Positions 1 to 7,110 of a stretch of DNA of 64,000 nt are shown here, piece by piece (the stretch's first letter is position 1; each line of letters begins with the position of its first letter). This DNA is from Idiomarina seosinensis (GTDB taxonomy: Bacteria > Pseudomonadota > Gammaproteobacteria > Enterobacterales > Alteromonadaceae), in the NCBI RefSeq assembly GCF_003987275.1, contig NZ_PIQF01000001.1, positions 1,054,001-1,118,000 on the forward strand, read 5' to 3'. The notes beneath the pieces are model-generated. The model searched no databases and had not been told where the DNA came from. It saw only the letters and a list, made by a program, of their open reading frames with translations. Both the position numbers and the translations under genes were made by a program.

Positions 1-260
1 TGCACGTACTAAATGCCGGTCCGTCCGGTACTTCCAGCTTCCACGTGATCGGTGCCATTTTTGACCGTATCTGGTACGAAGGTGACCCTCGCAACGAGTG
101 GTACGGAATGCAAACCGTTCTGTTAGGCGCCAGTAACAGTGCGACCATGGACTTTATTGTACCGGAAGAAGGTATTTATAAACTGGTTGATCACGAATTT
201 GCAGACGCAGAATTAGGTGCCGCCGGTGCGTTAATCGCTGGCCCTCGTCAACAGAAGTAA
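1..260 (+). CDS. nirK: Copper-containing nitrite reductase NirK, 3' end only
   Basis: The gene is cut by the window start and its frame is open from base 3. The visible 85 residues are the C-terminal cupredoxin domain. NAGPSGTSSFHVIGAIFD includes the His that in this family is the type 2 copper ligand, and it resembles the AniA-type (class II) enzymes more than the Alcaligenes type. The protein ends a few residues after LIAGPRQQK, so there is no C-terminal cytochrome or extra cupredoxin extension. Periplasmic NirK reduces nitrite to nitric oxide. nirV follows 10 bases downstream, the usual partner gene, which supports the call. The type 1 copper site and the signal peptide lie outside the window. 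Confidence 0.9.
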   Translation, partial: HVLNAGPSGTSSFHVIGAIFDRIWYEGDPRNEWYGMQTVLLGASNSATMDFIVPEEGIYKLVDHEFADAELGAAGALIAGPRQQK

Positions 261-270
261 GGGGAAGGTT

Positions 271-1020
271 ATGGTTAAGTGGCTCGGAGTTGCCGGTGTT
301 TTATTTTCTCCGTTAATACTGGCTGACCCTGTGCTGGTAACCGGGGGTACTTTCGAACCTCCGGTATTGCTGGACAAACAGCGACTCAGTATAGAAATGA
401 ACAGTTTCATGCTGGATGCAACTCCGGTCACTAACCAAGCTTATCTGGAGTTTGTGAGTAGCAACCCTCGCTGGCAGCGAGATAACATCGCTGCCCTATT
501 CCATGATGGCAACTACCTGAAACACTGGGACAACAATACCGCTTTTGCTCAGGGGAAAGAAAACGAACCGGTTACTTATGTGTCCTGGTTTACTGCGCGA
601 GAATACTGCGCGGCCCAAGGCGGTCGGCTGCCCAGTCTTAATGAATGGGAATATGCGTCTATGCAATATCGGCAGCAGCAGAACATTAGCGACAATGATT
701 ATGCACGTAAGCTATTTGCCTGGTACAGCCAGCCTCACAGTAAACAACAGACCGTTAATCCCAATGCTGATCAATTGATGCATATGCACGACCGGGTCAA
801 TGAATGGGTTGACGACTATCAACTATTGCTTAGTAACGGTGATGATGTCGATTTGCTTTCCGGTTCCTGTGGCGACGGAGCGCGCTTTATGTCCAGTTTT
901 ACTAACGCCAATTACGCCACATTTTTTCGTTATCAGTCGCGCAGTGATTATGCCCCACAAAGTACAACCAGCACCATGGGGTTTCGCTGCGCATACGATC
1001 TGGAGAATCACGATGAATAG
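271..1020 (+). CDS. nirV: NirV-like formylglycine-generating-enzyme (SUMF1) family protein
   Basis: The 249-residue protein begins with a signal peptide (hydrophobic to about ILA/DP near residue 19), so it should be exported. The body is a SUMF1/FGE fold: VTGGTF near the start, PVTNQAYLEFV, PVTYVSWFTAREYCAAQGGRLPSLNEWEYA in the middle and a terminal GFRCA motif. NirV proteins accompany nirK in many genomes and are thought to help copper-site assembly or reductase maturation, but their chemistry is not settled. A strong ribosome site (AAGGGGAAGG) precedes the ATG. The 3' end overlaps the next gene by 8 bases (ATGAATAG), so nirK-nirV-SCO1 is probably one transcript. Confidence 0.85.
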   Translation: MVKWLGVAGVLFSPLILADPVLVTGGTFEPPVLLDKQRLSIEMNSFMLDATPVTNQAYLEFVSSNPRWQRDNIAALFHDGNYLKHWDNNTAFAQGKENEPVTYVSWFTAREYCAAQGGRLPSLNEWEYASMQYRQQQNISDNDYARKLFAWYSQPHSKQQTVNPNADQLMHMHDRVNEWVDDYQLLLSNGDDVDLLSGSCGDGARFMSSFTNANYATFFRYQSRSDYAPQSTTSTMGFRCAYDLENHDE

Positions 1021-1648
1021 ATTACTGCAAGTTACCGCTCTGGCATCACTGGTGTTTTCTGCACCACTTATGGCTCAAGATCATTCACACCACACTCAGC
1101 ACGGCGATCATACCGATCATACAACGATGAATGCGGCAGAAGTGTCACACTCTCAGTCGATATACCAAATTGATGCGTTATGGAATACTCATCAACAAAG
1201 CTCATTAAAGCTGTCCGAGCTTGCAGGCACACCGGTTATTATTTCGATGATTTACGGCAGTTGCACCACCGCCTGTCCGGTGCTGGTTCATGATGCCAAA
1301 CGCTTATACAACAGTCTGGATGAAGCCACACAAAAACAAGTTAAGCTTGTTATGGTCAGCTTTGACACAGCTCGCGATACTCCCGAAGCACTCGCCGACT
1401 ATGCGAAGCAATATAACCTAAACAACAACTGGCTGTTTTTGAATGGCTCTGAACAAGACATCAGGACATTAGCGACGGTGCTTGGTGTTAGATATCGCCA
1501 GCGCCCGGACGGTGATTTTGACCATAGTAATTTAGTTTCTATTCTTGATAAGCACGGGGTTATTGCTGAACGCATAGAAGGCCTAAGCCAGCCGATGGAA
1601 AAGCCTGCCCAATTAGTAACCCAACTGGCTAAGATGACCGTGCAATAA
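1013..1648 (+). CDS. SCO1/SenC family copper chaperone, His-rich N terminus
   Basis: The chosen start is the ATG that overlaps the nirV stop; it gives 211 residues with a clean signal peptide (MNRLLQVTALASLVFSAPLMA). A longer in-frame start at 800 lies inside nirV and is unlikely. The thioredoxin-like SCO fold has its copper-binding CTTAC (Cys84, Cys88, CxxxC) after ISMIYGS, and a downstream His in FDHSNLVSILDKHG. A His-rich stretch follows the signal peptide (residues 24-37, DHSHHTQHGDHTDH), which could hold extra metal. In the family the role is delivery of copper to a periplasmic cuproenzyme; the position here suggests NirK. A terminator overlaps its stop codon. Confidence 0.88.
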   Translation: MNRLLQVTALASLVFSAPLMAQDHSHHTQHGDHTDHTTMNAAEVSHSQSIYQIDALWNTHQQSSLKLSELAGTPVIISMIYGSCTTACPVLVHDAKRLYNSLDEATQKQVKLVMVSFDTARDTPEALADYAKQYNLNNNWLFLNGSEQDIRTLATVLGVRYRQRPDGDFDHSNLVSILDKHGVIAERIEGLSQPMEKPAQLVTQLAKMTVQ

Positions 1649-1660
1649 CTGCACGGTTTT
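1638..1660 (+). terminator. Rho-independent terminator after the nirK-nirV-SCO1 operon
   Basis: CCGTGCA and TGCACGG form a perfect 7-bp stem with loop ATAAC, followed by TTTT. The left arm overlaps the last codons and stop of the SCO1-like gene. The U-run is short, so termination may be partial. Confidence 0.6.
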
Positions 1661-1728
1661 GCCATTTATTATCGCTACTTTGGTTCATTTATTTTCTCTG
1701 ATCATATAGGCTTTGAACGTATCGGCAG

Positions 1729-2565
1729 ATGATCAATGAAGTCATGCAATCAAATATCCGCGAACTTGAACGCTTTTTAGAAACAAATAAACCCGTTACG
1801 GTATTAACCGGAGCCGGCTTAAGCACCGCATCAGGCATCCCTGACTATCGGGACAGCGACGGCAACTGGAAAAGTGCGCCGCCGGTTCAGCACCGAGACT
1901 TTATGACCAACGAACTGCTTAGGAAGCGTTACTGGGCGCGCGCACTGCATGGCTGGCCAGTGCTTTATAATGCTCAACCTAATGAATCGCATGTTGCACT
2001 GGCCAACATGCAGCAGCAAGGTTTAATTGGCACCATCATTACCCAAAATGTCGACGGCTTGCATCAAAAAGCCGGCGCCACCGATGTTATCAACCTGCAC
2101 GGCTACGCCAACGAAATGGTGTGTATGAGTTGCGGCGCTCAATCGCCACGTATCGACATGCATGAGCGCTGCTTAGCGCTAAATCCCGAGTTCGCCGAGC
2201 TCAATGCCACTGCCCTGCCTGACGGCGATGCCGATGTTGAGACCGATTTTTCGCAGTTTAATATTGCCGACTGCCTGAATTGCGGGGGCATTTTAAAGCC
2301 CGACGTCGTGTATTTTGGAGACACAGTGCCGAAAACACGGGTGGCCGAAGCCCGGCAGGCTCTCTCAGAAAGCGGCGGATTGTTGGTGGTCGGCTCATCA
2401 CTAATGGTATTCTCCGGTTATCGATTCGCCCGCCAGGCCGACGAACATGGCCAGCCAATCGCAATTTTAACCCGCGGAAAAACGCGCGCAGACAACATTG
2501 CGACGCTGAAAATAGATGCAGATATTGAACGCGTTTTGACCGGTAAAGGAATCGAGCGTGCTTAA
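1729..2565 (+). CDS. Sir2-family NAD-dependent protein deacylase
   Basis: This is a 278-residue sirtuin. The NAD-binding GAGLSTASGIPDYRD (residues 28-42), TQNVDGLHQKAG (105-116), catalytic His124 in NLHG, and four zinc cysteines (132, 135, 182, 185 in CMSC and CLNC) are all present, followed by KPDVVYFGD. The sequence style is that of class II (SIRT4-like) bacterial deacylases, not of the defence Sir2 domains of Thoeris or DSR. Its end overlaps the following GNAT acetyltransferase by 8 bases, so an acetylating and a deacetylating enzyme are translationally coupled. It lies outside the island. MINEV or the later MQSN could be the start. Confidence 0.88.
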   Translation: MINEVMQSNIRELERFLETNKPVTVLTGAGLSTASGIPDYRDSDGNWKSAPPVQHRDFMTNELLRKRYWARALHGWPVLYNAQPNESHVALANMQQQGLIGTIITQNVDGLHQKAGATDVINLHGYANEMVCMSCGAQSPRIDMHERCLALNPEFAELNATALPDGDADVETDFSQFNIADCLNCGGILKPDVVYFGDTVPKTRVAEARQALSESGGLLVVGSSLMVFSGYRFARQADEHGQPIAILTRGKTRADNIATLKIDADIERVLTGKGIERA

Positions 2566-3064
2566 GCTTATTTTGCCAACGTCCAAATTTGAAGTAAGTT
2601 ATCGCGACTACATTGATGAACTGGGTTACGAAGAACGCTACCCTTTCCCGCTTGATTTTGACCACCGTAATTTTGCCGAAATGCTTGCCCGTATTGAAAG
2701 GTTTCGATCTGGTGAGGCCGTTCCTGCCGGAATGGTGCAAAGCTCCACCTATTGGTTAATTGATAATGACCAAATACTTGGCTGCAGTAATATCCGACAC
2801 CGACTGAACCAACAAATAGAACATGCTGGTGGGCACATAGGACTGAGCATTCGTCCATCGCATAGAGGCAAAGGACTGGGCAAGATCTTGCTCAACATGA
2901 GCCTTAAGAAAGCGCAGACGTTAGGGATTGATGACATCCATATTCATTGCTATTCGAACAATCATTCATCGCGAGCGATGATCGAAGCCTGTGGCGGTGT
3001 ATTAAGCTCTACCGTCCAAGATGGCGATGTTGTGGTTTGTCGTTATTTGATCAAACTAATTTAA
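2558..3064 (+). CDS. GNAT family N-acetyltransferase (chromosomal copy)
   Basis: This 168-residue single-domain GNAT starts at a GTG that overlaps the sirtuin gene. The acetyl-CoA loop is visible as IGLSIRPSHRGKGLGKILL (motif A, R/Q-x-x-G-x-G/A), preceded by the typical IEHAGGHIG strand. The substrate is unknown. It is unusual in having a close paralogue, roughly 70 percent identical by eye, inside the island at 18608-19186, in a DarTG operon. Its 3' end overlaps the convergent DUF1543 gene by 9 bases. Confidence 0.82.
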   Translation: MLKLILPTSKFEVSYRDYIDELGYEERYPFPLDFDHRNFAEMLARIERFRSGEAVPAGMVQSSTYWLIDNDQILGCSNIRHRLNQQIEHAGGHIGLSIRPSHRGKGLGKILLNMSLKKAQTLGIDDIHIHCYSNNHSSRAMIEACGGVLSSTVQDGDVVVCRYLIKLI

Positions 3065-3574
3065 CGGCTGATAACCTTTCCAGTCCGGTAAAAGCGGCTG
3101 TTGCTGACCATCATAATGCAAATGAATGTAATAGTTATCGATCAAATCCAGACATAAACAATTATCAACCTCAATGAGATCGTCTTTATGGACTTGCTCG
3201 GCACCAGCCAGGCCGCTTTTAAGGACCTGCGCCTTCGCCAGTTGCTTAGCCGATTGAGCTGAATCAGCAACCACTACGGTAAAATCATGGAACTCGGCTA
3301 ACTTACCCTCGAAGTATCCGCCAAAGTTCACGAAGAACAATTTTTTGCCTGAGTTTTCTGAAGGTGCCTCTTTTAACTCAATTCGATAACCATCAACATG
3401 GTGCAGGTGTACATAGCTATCTAAGTGTAAGCCTTTCTGTGTGCCGAACCAGCCCGCGCGCACCGCCGGATAGGCCTGCTCCATGCTCTCGCCCACCACA
3501 AACCGAACATCATGCAGTTCGATATTTGCACCCGGGGCCGAGCCTCCAATATAGGTTAAGAAGAGTTTTTTCAT
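3056..3574 (-). CDS. DUF1543 domain-containing protein
   Basis: The 172-residue protein contains two copies of a DUF1543-like unit: one beginning MKKLFLTYIGGSAPGANIELHDVRFVVGE and one near residue 78 beginning KKLFFVNFGGYFEGKLAEFHDF. The family is widespread and has no assigned function. It is probably cytosolic, since no signal or membrane segment is seen. It was the neighbour downstream of ssrA before the island inserted. Confidence 0.75.
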   Translation of the reverse strand: MKKLFLTYIGGSAPGANIELHDVRFVVGESMEQAYPAVRAGWFGTQKGLHLDSYVHLHHVDGYRIELKEAPSENSGKKLFFVNFGGYFEGKLAEFHDFTVVVADSAQSAKQLAKAQVLKSGLAGAEQVHKDDLIEVDNCLCLDLIDNYYIHLHYDGQQQPLLPDWKGYQPLN

Positions 3575-3628
3575 GGTAATACTGTGCGGAGTCGTTTCGA
3601 TAACTTGAGGTTACCACAAAGGAGTGGT

Positions 3629-3651
3629 CTTGCGTCAAAGACGCAAGCTAC
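3629..3651 (-). repeat. REP-like palindrome with GTAG foot
   Basis: On the minus strand this reads GTAGCTTGCGTC, then TTT, then GACGCAAG: a GTAG tetranucleotide followed by a perfect 8-bp hairpin with a 3-base loop. The same unit occurs at 34673-34733, and a variant at 49572-49593. A GTAG foot next to a palindrome is the architecture of REP elements served by REP-associated transposases (RAYT); no RAYT gene is in the window. Confidence 0.55.
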
Positions 3652-3658
3652 GCAAACA

Positions 3659-3686
3659 AAAAAGCCGCTCGGTTGAGCGGCTTTTT
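3659..3686 (-). terminator. Original ssrA terminator, now separated from ssrA by the island
   Basis: A perfect 12-bp stem (AAAAAGCCGCTC / GAGCGGCTTTTT, loop GGTT) directly adjoins and overlaps the left copy of the ssrA 3'-end repeat. On the minus strand it has a U-run, so before integration it would have ended the tmRNA transcript. It also works in principle in the other direction. Confidence 0.7.
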
Positions 3687-3710
3687 ATGGAATTGGTGGA
3701 GCTGGCGGGA
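3683..3710 (-). repeat. attL: left copy of the 28-bp ssrA core repeat
   Basis: The 28 bases (beginning TTTTATGGAATTGGTGGAGC and ending TGGCGGGA) are identical to 29386-29413. They span the T-run of the terminator, the tmRNA CCA end and the acceptor-stem 3' strand. Homology stops on both sides: T versus C before, G versus T after. Confidence 0.92.
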
Positions 3711-3768
3711 GTCTTATTTTAGATTTAATTACTTGATAATATTAAATATTTTAATAAAGCTAAAGATT

Positions 3769-3794
3769 TTGGAATACAATCTGGAATACTAAAA
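3769..3794 (+). repeat. Integrase arm-type sites, left arm
   Basis: Two TGGAATAC units 12 bp apart (3770 and 3782) match 24 of 26 bases, in the same orientation, with 29251-29276 at the other end of the island. They lie about 60 bp inside the left core. Paired arm sites flanking the core are expected for a lambda/P4-type integrase, so these are probably the Int arm-binding sites. Confidence 0.65.
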
Positions 3795-3841
3795 TCTATT
3801 CTAAGCCCTAGCCAGCAAATACTATTTTCATCAAACGTAAA

Positions 3842-5107
3842 TCATCTTTCGCTTATCCACCGAAACTCATGATCTAAAACAGAGTCAGGTTCGACGTTTC
3901 CCGTTATTGCCAGGGCAACTGTTTCTCGGAATTTTTTGATTGATCTCATCCTTTCAATATCTTGGAACCTATTTGGTCGGCGACTTGGCGCATTACCTTT
4001 TAGCCCCTCTACATCAAGGTAGTGATTAAGCTTTTCTAAATCATATTCTTCAAAGAGCTTTATGACCATAGACTGAAGATTCTCACACAGTTTCACTATC
4101 TCAGAAAACCGCTCATCATCAAACTCAATATCTTTAACTTGCTTAGCCAGTTCGCTCCTGTGAGAGTTCACTTGCCTTCTCAAATGATCACACTCTTGTC
4201 TTAGGCTTTTCGTCTCCACGTTTTCACGATACCAACTGTATGCATCGTCGACCAGCTTACCAATCAGCAGCTCCTCTGATCTGATATCATCATGCTTATA
4301 TACAGCACTTCTGTATTGTCTCAATCGGGACTCAATCGTCTCACTCAAGTAAATGAAGTCTTCTATCATCAAATCATCAGAGTAATCACCTAGTCTAGTG
4401 TCTGATATCGGGTCTTTTAAACGTTCAAAACTATCTGTGTTAGCGACAGACTTTCCAACGTCGTATAATACCCCTTCTTTCTCCATGACTCGGACAAACT
4501 CATGAGTCGTAAGAAGTGGTTTACTGTCTCTTCTTCTTGCAATTGAAATGTTTAGCTTCTTAACGATAGCTTTTATACGCTGAACCAGCTGTTCTTCGTT
4601 AGGAAATGCTCGTGTGCCAAAGATTAAATCCCCTACTCGATTGAACTTCGCATATGAGCGGGCTATTTGCTCTGAGGTCAGCTTAGCCCCCTTTTTATCA
4701 GAAAGGTCATAAAGAGAGTCGACATTAGCTTGTTCCTCAATCAAGGCCTCTACTATCTTCTCTTTTGGAACCTCAAGCTTAGCTGCTAAGCCATCTAACT
4801 TGTCGACCGCAGATTTTGATAAGCGGTAAGTCCTATCAACATACTCTCTCTTATCGCGTCTCTTTTGCCTTTGCCGGTAGGACTCAGAAAGATTTCTGAG
4901 AAGCTGATAATGTATTGGGTCAGCCTGCTGATAAAACTTAATGACAATCCGTTTAGCTGCTTCCCGAGTGTCCTCTCCTGAATTCCTGTGAATCGATATA
5001 TTCCTACTAGTTAAGTACCGAACCAACCAGGCACCATCCTGGTCCTTTTTGGGGTCAAGCTTTTTGATCCACTCTGGTACTTCATCACCATGTACATCTT
5101 CCTTCAT
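3842..5107 (-). CDS. Unknown 421-residue protein with ribbon-helix-helix-like segment
   Basis: I do not recognise the family. Residues 85-125 (YRLSKSAVDKLDGLAAKLEVPKEKIVEALIEEQ, split here by eye as strand-helix-helix) resemble a ribbon-helix-helix DNA-binding motif. The rest is highly charged and helical, with a likely coiled coil near residues 290-330 (SLRQECDHLRRQVNSHRSEL). There is no signal peptide or membrane segment. A cluster of AACAAGTT inverted repeats lies 65-101 bp upstream of its start and may be its operator. Lying at the island's left end and transcribed toward attL, it could be an element maintenance or DNA-organising protein, but that is a guess. SD-like AAGGGAG precedes the ATG. 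Confidence 0.6.
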   Translation of the reverse strand: MKEDVHGDEVPEWIKKLDPKKDQDGAWLVRYLTSRNISIHRNSGEDTREAAKRIVIKFYQQADPIHYQLLRNLSESYRQRQKRRDKREYVDRTYRLSKSAVDKLDGLAAKLEVPKEKIVEALIEEQANVDSLYDLSDKKGAKLTSEQIARSYAKFNRVGDLIFGTRAFPNEEQLVQRIKAIVKKLNISIARRRDSKPLLTTHEFVRVMEKEGVLYDVGKSVANTDSFERLKDPISDTRLGDYSDDLMIEDFIYLSETIESRLRQYRSAVYKHDDIRSEELLIGKLVDDAYSWYRENVETKSLRQECDHLRRQVNSHRSELAKQVKDIEFDDERFSEIVKLCENLQSMVIKLFEEYDLEKLNHYLDVEGLKGNAPSRRPNRFQDIERMRSIKKFRETVALAITGNVEPDSVLDHEFRWISER

Positions 5108-5171
5108 TAGTCCAGTCTACTCCCTTAGAAAAAGGTCAATAAAAAATTCATTTATAAAGAATTTAAAAGTT

Positions 5172-5208
5172 TTCAACAAAGTTGACAACTTGTTGCAAAC
5201 AAGTTTTT
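5172..5208. promoter_or_regulatory. Overlapping inverted repeats of AACAAGTT, putative operator
   Basis: CAACAAAGTTG-A-CAACTTGTTG is a near-perfect palindrome (one extra A). It overlaps AACTTGTT-GCA-AACAAGTT (5187-5205), a perfect 8-bp inverted repeat. Three half-sites of one 8-mer in 35 bp upstream of a gene with an RHH-like segment suggest autoregulation. Confidence 0.45.
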
Positions 5209-5448
5209 CATTAAGTCTTATAACCACTATTATCAATACTTTTGCGCAGCCATAGGTACACGAAAATTATAAACTATCACACAATAAGATCATAAAAAAT
5301 AATAAAGTTAAATGAAGATTTACGGTTGGAAATTAGGCGGAGCTATACGTGTGGTTTGTCGGTAATAATAATATATACAACAATCACTACTACCACTGTT
5401 TACATCATTCATTGGTACGTCTAGTAACCAATACTTAGCCAGAGATGA

Positions 5449-5468
5449 GGTAAGCCCCAAAGCTTACC
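5449..5468. promoter_or_regulatory. Inverted repeat GGTAAGC-N6-GCTTACC
   Basis: A perfect 7-bp inverted repeat with spacer CCCAAA lies 69-88 bp upstream of the YfjJ-like gene. There is no T-run, so an operator is more likely than a terminator. Confidence 0.4.
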
Positions 5469-5476
5469 GTCTGACT

Positions 5477-5499
5477 CATGGTTAAAAATTACAGGATCA
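5477..5499 (+). promoter_or_regulatory. Shared leader motif CATGGTTA-N4-TTACAGGATCA, copy 1
   Basis: CATGGTTA-AAAA-TTACAGGATCA lies 38 bp upstream of the YfjJ-like start. The same motif with different middle bases occurs at 6836-6858 before alpA. Conservation outside the coding sequence in two unrelated genes points to a common regulator site or common promoter/leader. Confidence 0.5.
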
Positions 5500-5536
5500 G
5501 ATCTCCTATGACTCAACAACGATCTAGGAGGTCAAA

Positions 5537-6226
5537 ATGAATCAACCCAAACGCAGTAAATACAATCCTAACCACATCCTTTGCTACGGCTCCCGATATA
5601 AAGGCTTCGATATGTGGAAGCAGAATGCCCCTTACATTGAGCAGTACCTGGATAAGTTGTACGAGGTGTTCCAAAGAAGCTTTTACAATCATCCTCGAAC
5701 ACTAGTGGTGTGTTTTGACTTGCACTTACCTTTCTACAGTCAGCATAGCTTGGTTCGGAATCCAATAACGGAGTTCATTGAGAACATCAAACGAGGCATC
5801 AAAAGTTATCAACTAAAGCAGCAACGGGAAAAGAAACGGATACACCATACGCAAATCGAGTATGTCGCCAAGGTAGAGCAAACCATTGAGAGCCCGCTAG
5901 AGCATTACCACGTCGTTTTGTTCCTCAACAAGGATACCTTTTACAATGTCGGTAACTTAAGCCATGAGGACAGGACTCAGCTCGGTAGAATCATTCGTCA
6001 TGCTTGGTTGAAAGTACACGGGATATCCACTGATTCAACAGCGGCGTTACTACATGCTTCAAATCCCGTCAGTTATTCATTGGAAGGACCGTTAACCTGC
6101 CTTAATAAGCAACACGAGGTGGTGTTTAAGCGTATCAGTTATCTGTGCAAAGAAGCGACAACCAAGTATCAGGGACGACACCAGTCGTTTTACAGCAGTA
6201 ATGCAAAAAATAAAGCGCCAGCATAA
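5537..6226 (+). CDS. YagK/YfjJ C-terminal domain (inovirus Gp2-like) protein
   Basis: The 229-residue protein carries the YfjJ/Gp2-type motif series: RTLVVCFDLHLP near residue 55, YVAKVEQTIESPLEHYHVVLFLNKD (about 109-134) with the conserved HYH, then HAWLKVHG. This family is found in cryptic P4-like elements such as CP4-6 and CP4-57 and in filamentous phages. The HYH and flanking hydrophobic strands recall rolling-circle replication proteins, but activity is not established. A good ribosome site (CTAGGAGG) precedes the ATG. It is probably a replication or excision-related backbone gene of the island. Confidence 0.75.
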   Translation: MNQPKRSKYNPNHILCYGSRYKGFDMWKQNAPYIEQYLDKLYEVFQRSFYNHPRTLVVCFDLHLPFYSQHSLVRNPITEFIENIKRGIKSYQLKQQREKKRIHHTQIEYVAKVEQTIESPLEHYHVVLFLNKDTFYNVGNLSHEDRTQLGRIIRHAWLKVHGISTDSTAALLHASNPVSYSLEGPLTCLNKQHEVVFKRISYLCKEATTKYQGRHQSFYSSNAKNKAPA

Positions 6227-6288
6227 GCCATTAAGCAACGTAGAAAAGGCCCAGGGAAAACCTCTTCTACGTGCTTAGCGACATTCAC

Positions 6289-6762
6289 CTACAATAATCC
6301 CCTTTCGGCAAACGAAACCGTGTCTTGGCCTACTACGATGTGGTCAAGCACGGGGACGTCTATGTGATTGAGTGCGTCCTTGATACGCGTCGTCACACGC
6401 TTGTCTGCTTCCGAAGGCTCAGTCACACCCGATGGATGGTTGTGTGCCAGGATGACAGCAGCAGCGTTTTGCTGAAGCACTTCCTTCATCACCTCACGGG
6501 GATACACCGGGGCCGCGTTAATGGTCCCAAAGAACAACTCTTTGTACTCAATCAGGCGATGCTGTGAGTCCATCAGCAGTATGGCGAACACCTCACGCTT
6601 TTGATGCGCCAGCTTGTACCTAAGGAAGTCTTTTGCTGCAGACGGGCTGGTAAAGCCCTCCCCCTTCAAAAACTTCGTCTCCAAGATCTCAGACGCTTTA
6701 TTCAACACATCAACCTCAGTCATCGGCCCATTCGTTACATACTCAGCGTTTTGCTCGTGCAT
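6289..6762 (-). CDS. RadC-family JAB/MPN metalloprotease-like protein
   Basis: The protein is 157 residues and is only the JAB domain of RadC. The metal-binding JAMM motif is intact: a Glu in the first strand region, HNHPSGVTEPSEAD (H-x-H-P-x7-S-x2-D) at about 108-121, then the conserved DHIVVG. Short RadC/YfjY-like proteins without the N-terminal HhH half are standard components of P4-like cryptic prophages and SXT-type elements. The role is unknown; DNA repair activity is doubtful. GGAG precedes the ATG. It runs opposite to its neighbours. Confidence 0.85.
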   Translation of the reverse strand: MHEQNAEYVTNGPMTEVDVLNKASEILETKFLKGEGFTSPSAAKDFLRYKLAHQKREVFAILLMDSQHRLIEYKELFFGTINAAPVYPREVMKEVLQQNAAAVILAHNHPSGVTEPSEADKRVTTRIKDALNHIDVPVLDHIVVGQDTVSFAERGLL

Positions 6763-6835
6763 TTTGTGTCTCCATGTTTTCGATTCTTGAATGCACGTGC
6801 GTGATATAGGCCTGAAATCGGTTGGAATCTCAGTC

Positions 6836-6858
6836 CATGGTTATTTCTTACAGGATCA
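6836..6858 (+). promoter_or_regulatory. Shared leader motif CATGGTTA-N4-TTACAGGATCA, copy 2
   Basis: Here the spacer is TTTC. The motif ends 39 bp before the preferred alpA start, which matches its 37-bp distance from the YfjJ-like start at copy 1. Confidence 0.5.
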
Positions 6859-6897
6859 ACTCATCCCATGAGAGAAACCAAGATATGGAGAAAACTC

Positions 6898-7110
6898 ATG
6901 CGATTAATACGATTAAACCAAGTCAAAGCCAAAGTTGGTCTAAGCCGCTCAACAATCTACCGACTGATGCAGGAAGATAGCTTTCCTAAGTCAATTATCC
7001 TGGCAGGCCGGTCAGCAGCTTGGATTGAATCAGAGATTGATGATTGGATTTTGCAGCAGGTTCGCGAGGTTCGTGGATCAGACTGGGAGGAACCACGTCA
7101 TGCGGTTTGA
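6898..7110 (+). CDS. AlpA-family phage regulatory protein, copy 1
   Basis: This is a 70-residue winged-helix (MerR-like) DNA-binding protein. It has the family pattern MRLIRLNQVKAKVGLSRSTIYRLM, then FPKSIILAGRSAAWIESEIDDWI. I chose the ATG at 6898 because TGGAG lies 8 bases upstream and because it matches the second AlpA; an in-frame ATG at 6868 has no good ribosome site. AlpA of CP4-57 activates the element's integrase and excision, so this is a candidate switch protein. It overlaps the next gene by 11 bases. Confidence 0.85.
   Translation: MRLIRLNQVKAKVGLSRSTIYRLMQEDSFPKSIILAGRSAAWIESEIDDWILQQVREVRGSDWEEPRHAV

Larger units (their letters stand above)
5108..5536. other. 429-bp AT-rich intergenic region, regulatory hub of the island's left end
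   Basis: I see no credible gene here. It holds three palindromic features: an overlapping AACAAGTT inverted-repeat cluster (5172-5208), an ATTGGT/ACCAAT pair (5411-5432) and GGTAAGC-cccaaa-GCTTACC (5449-5468). A leader motif shared with the alpA gene follows (5477-5499). It separates divergent genes, so it should hold both promoters, and it could also be an origin-like or excision-control region for the element. Confidence 0.5.

Noticed and set aside
1729-2565. Sir2 gene as a defence effector of the Thoeris/DSR type
   Set aside because: It has the four zinc cysteines and class II deacylase motifs, no partner effector domain, and lies outside the island.
2258-2740. Long open frame antisense to the sirtuin and GNAT genes
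   Set aside because: It is opposite two genes with clear family motifs; its translation is Arg-rich with no recognisable domain.
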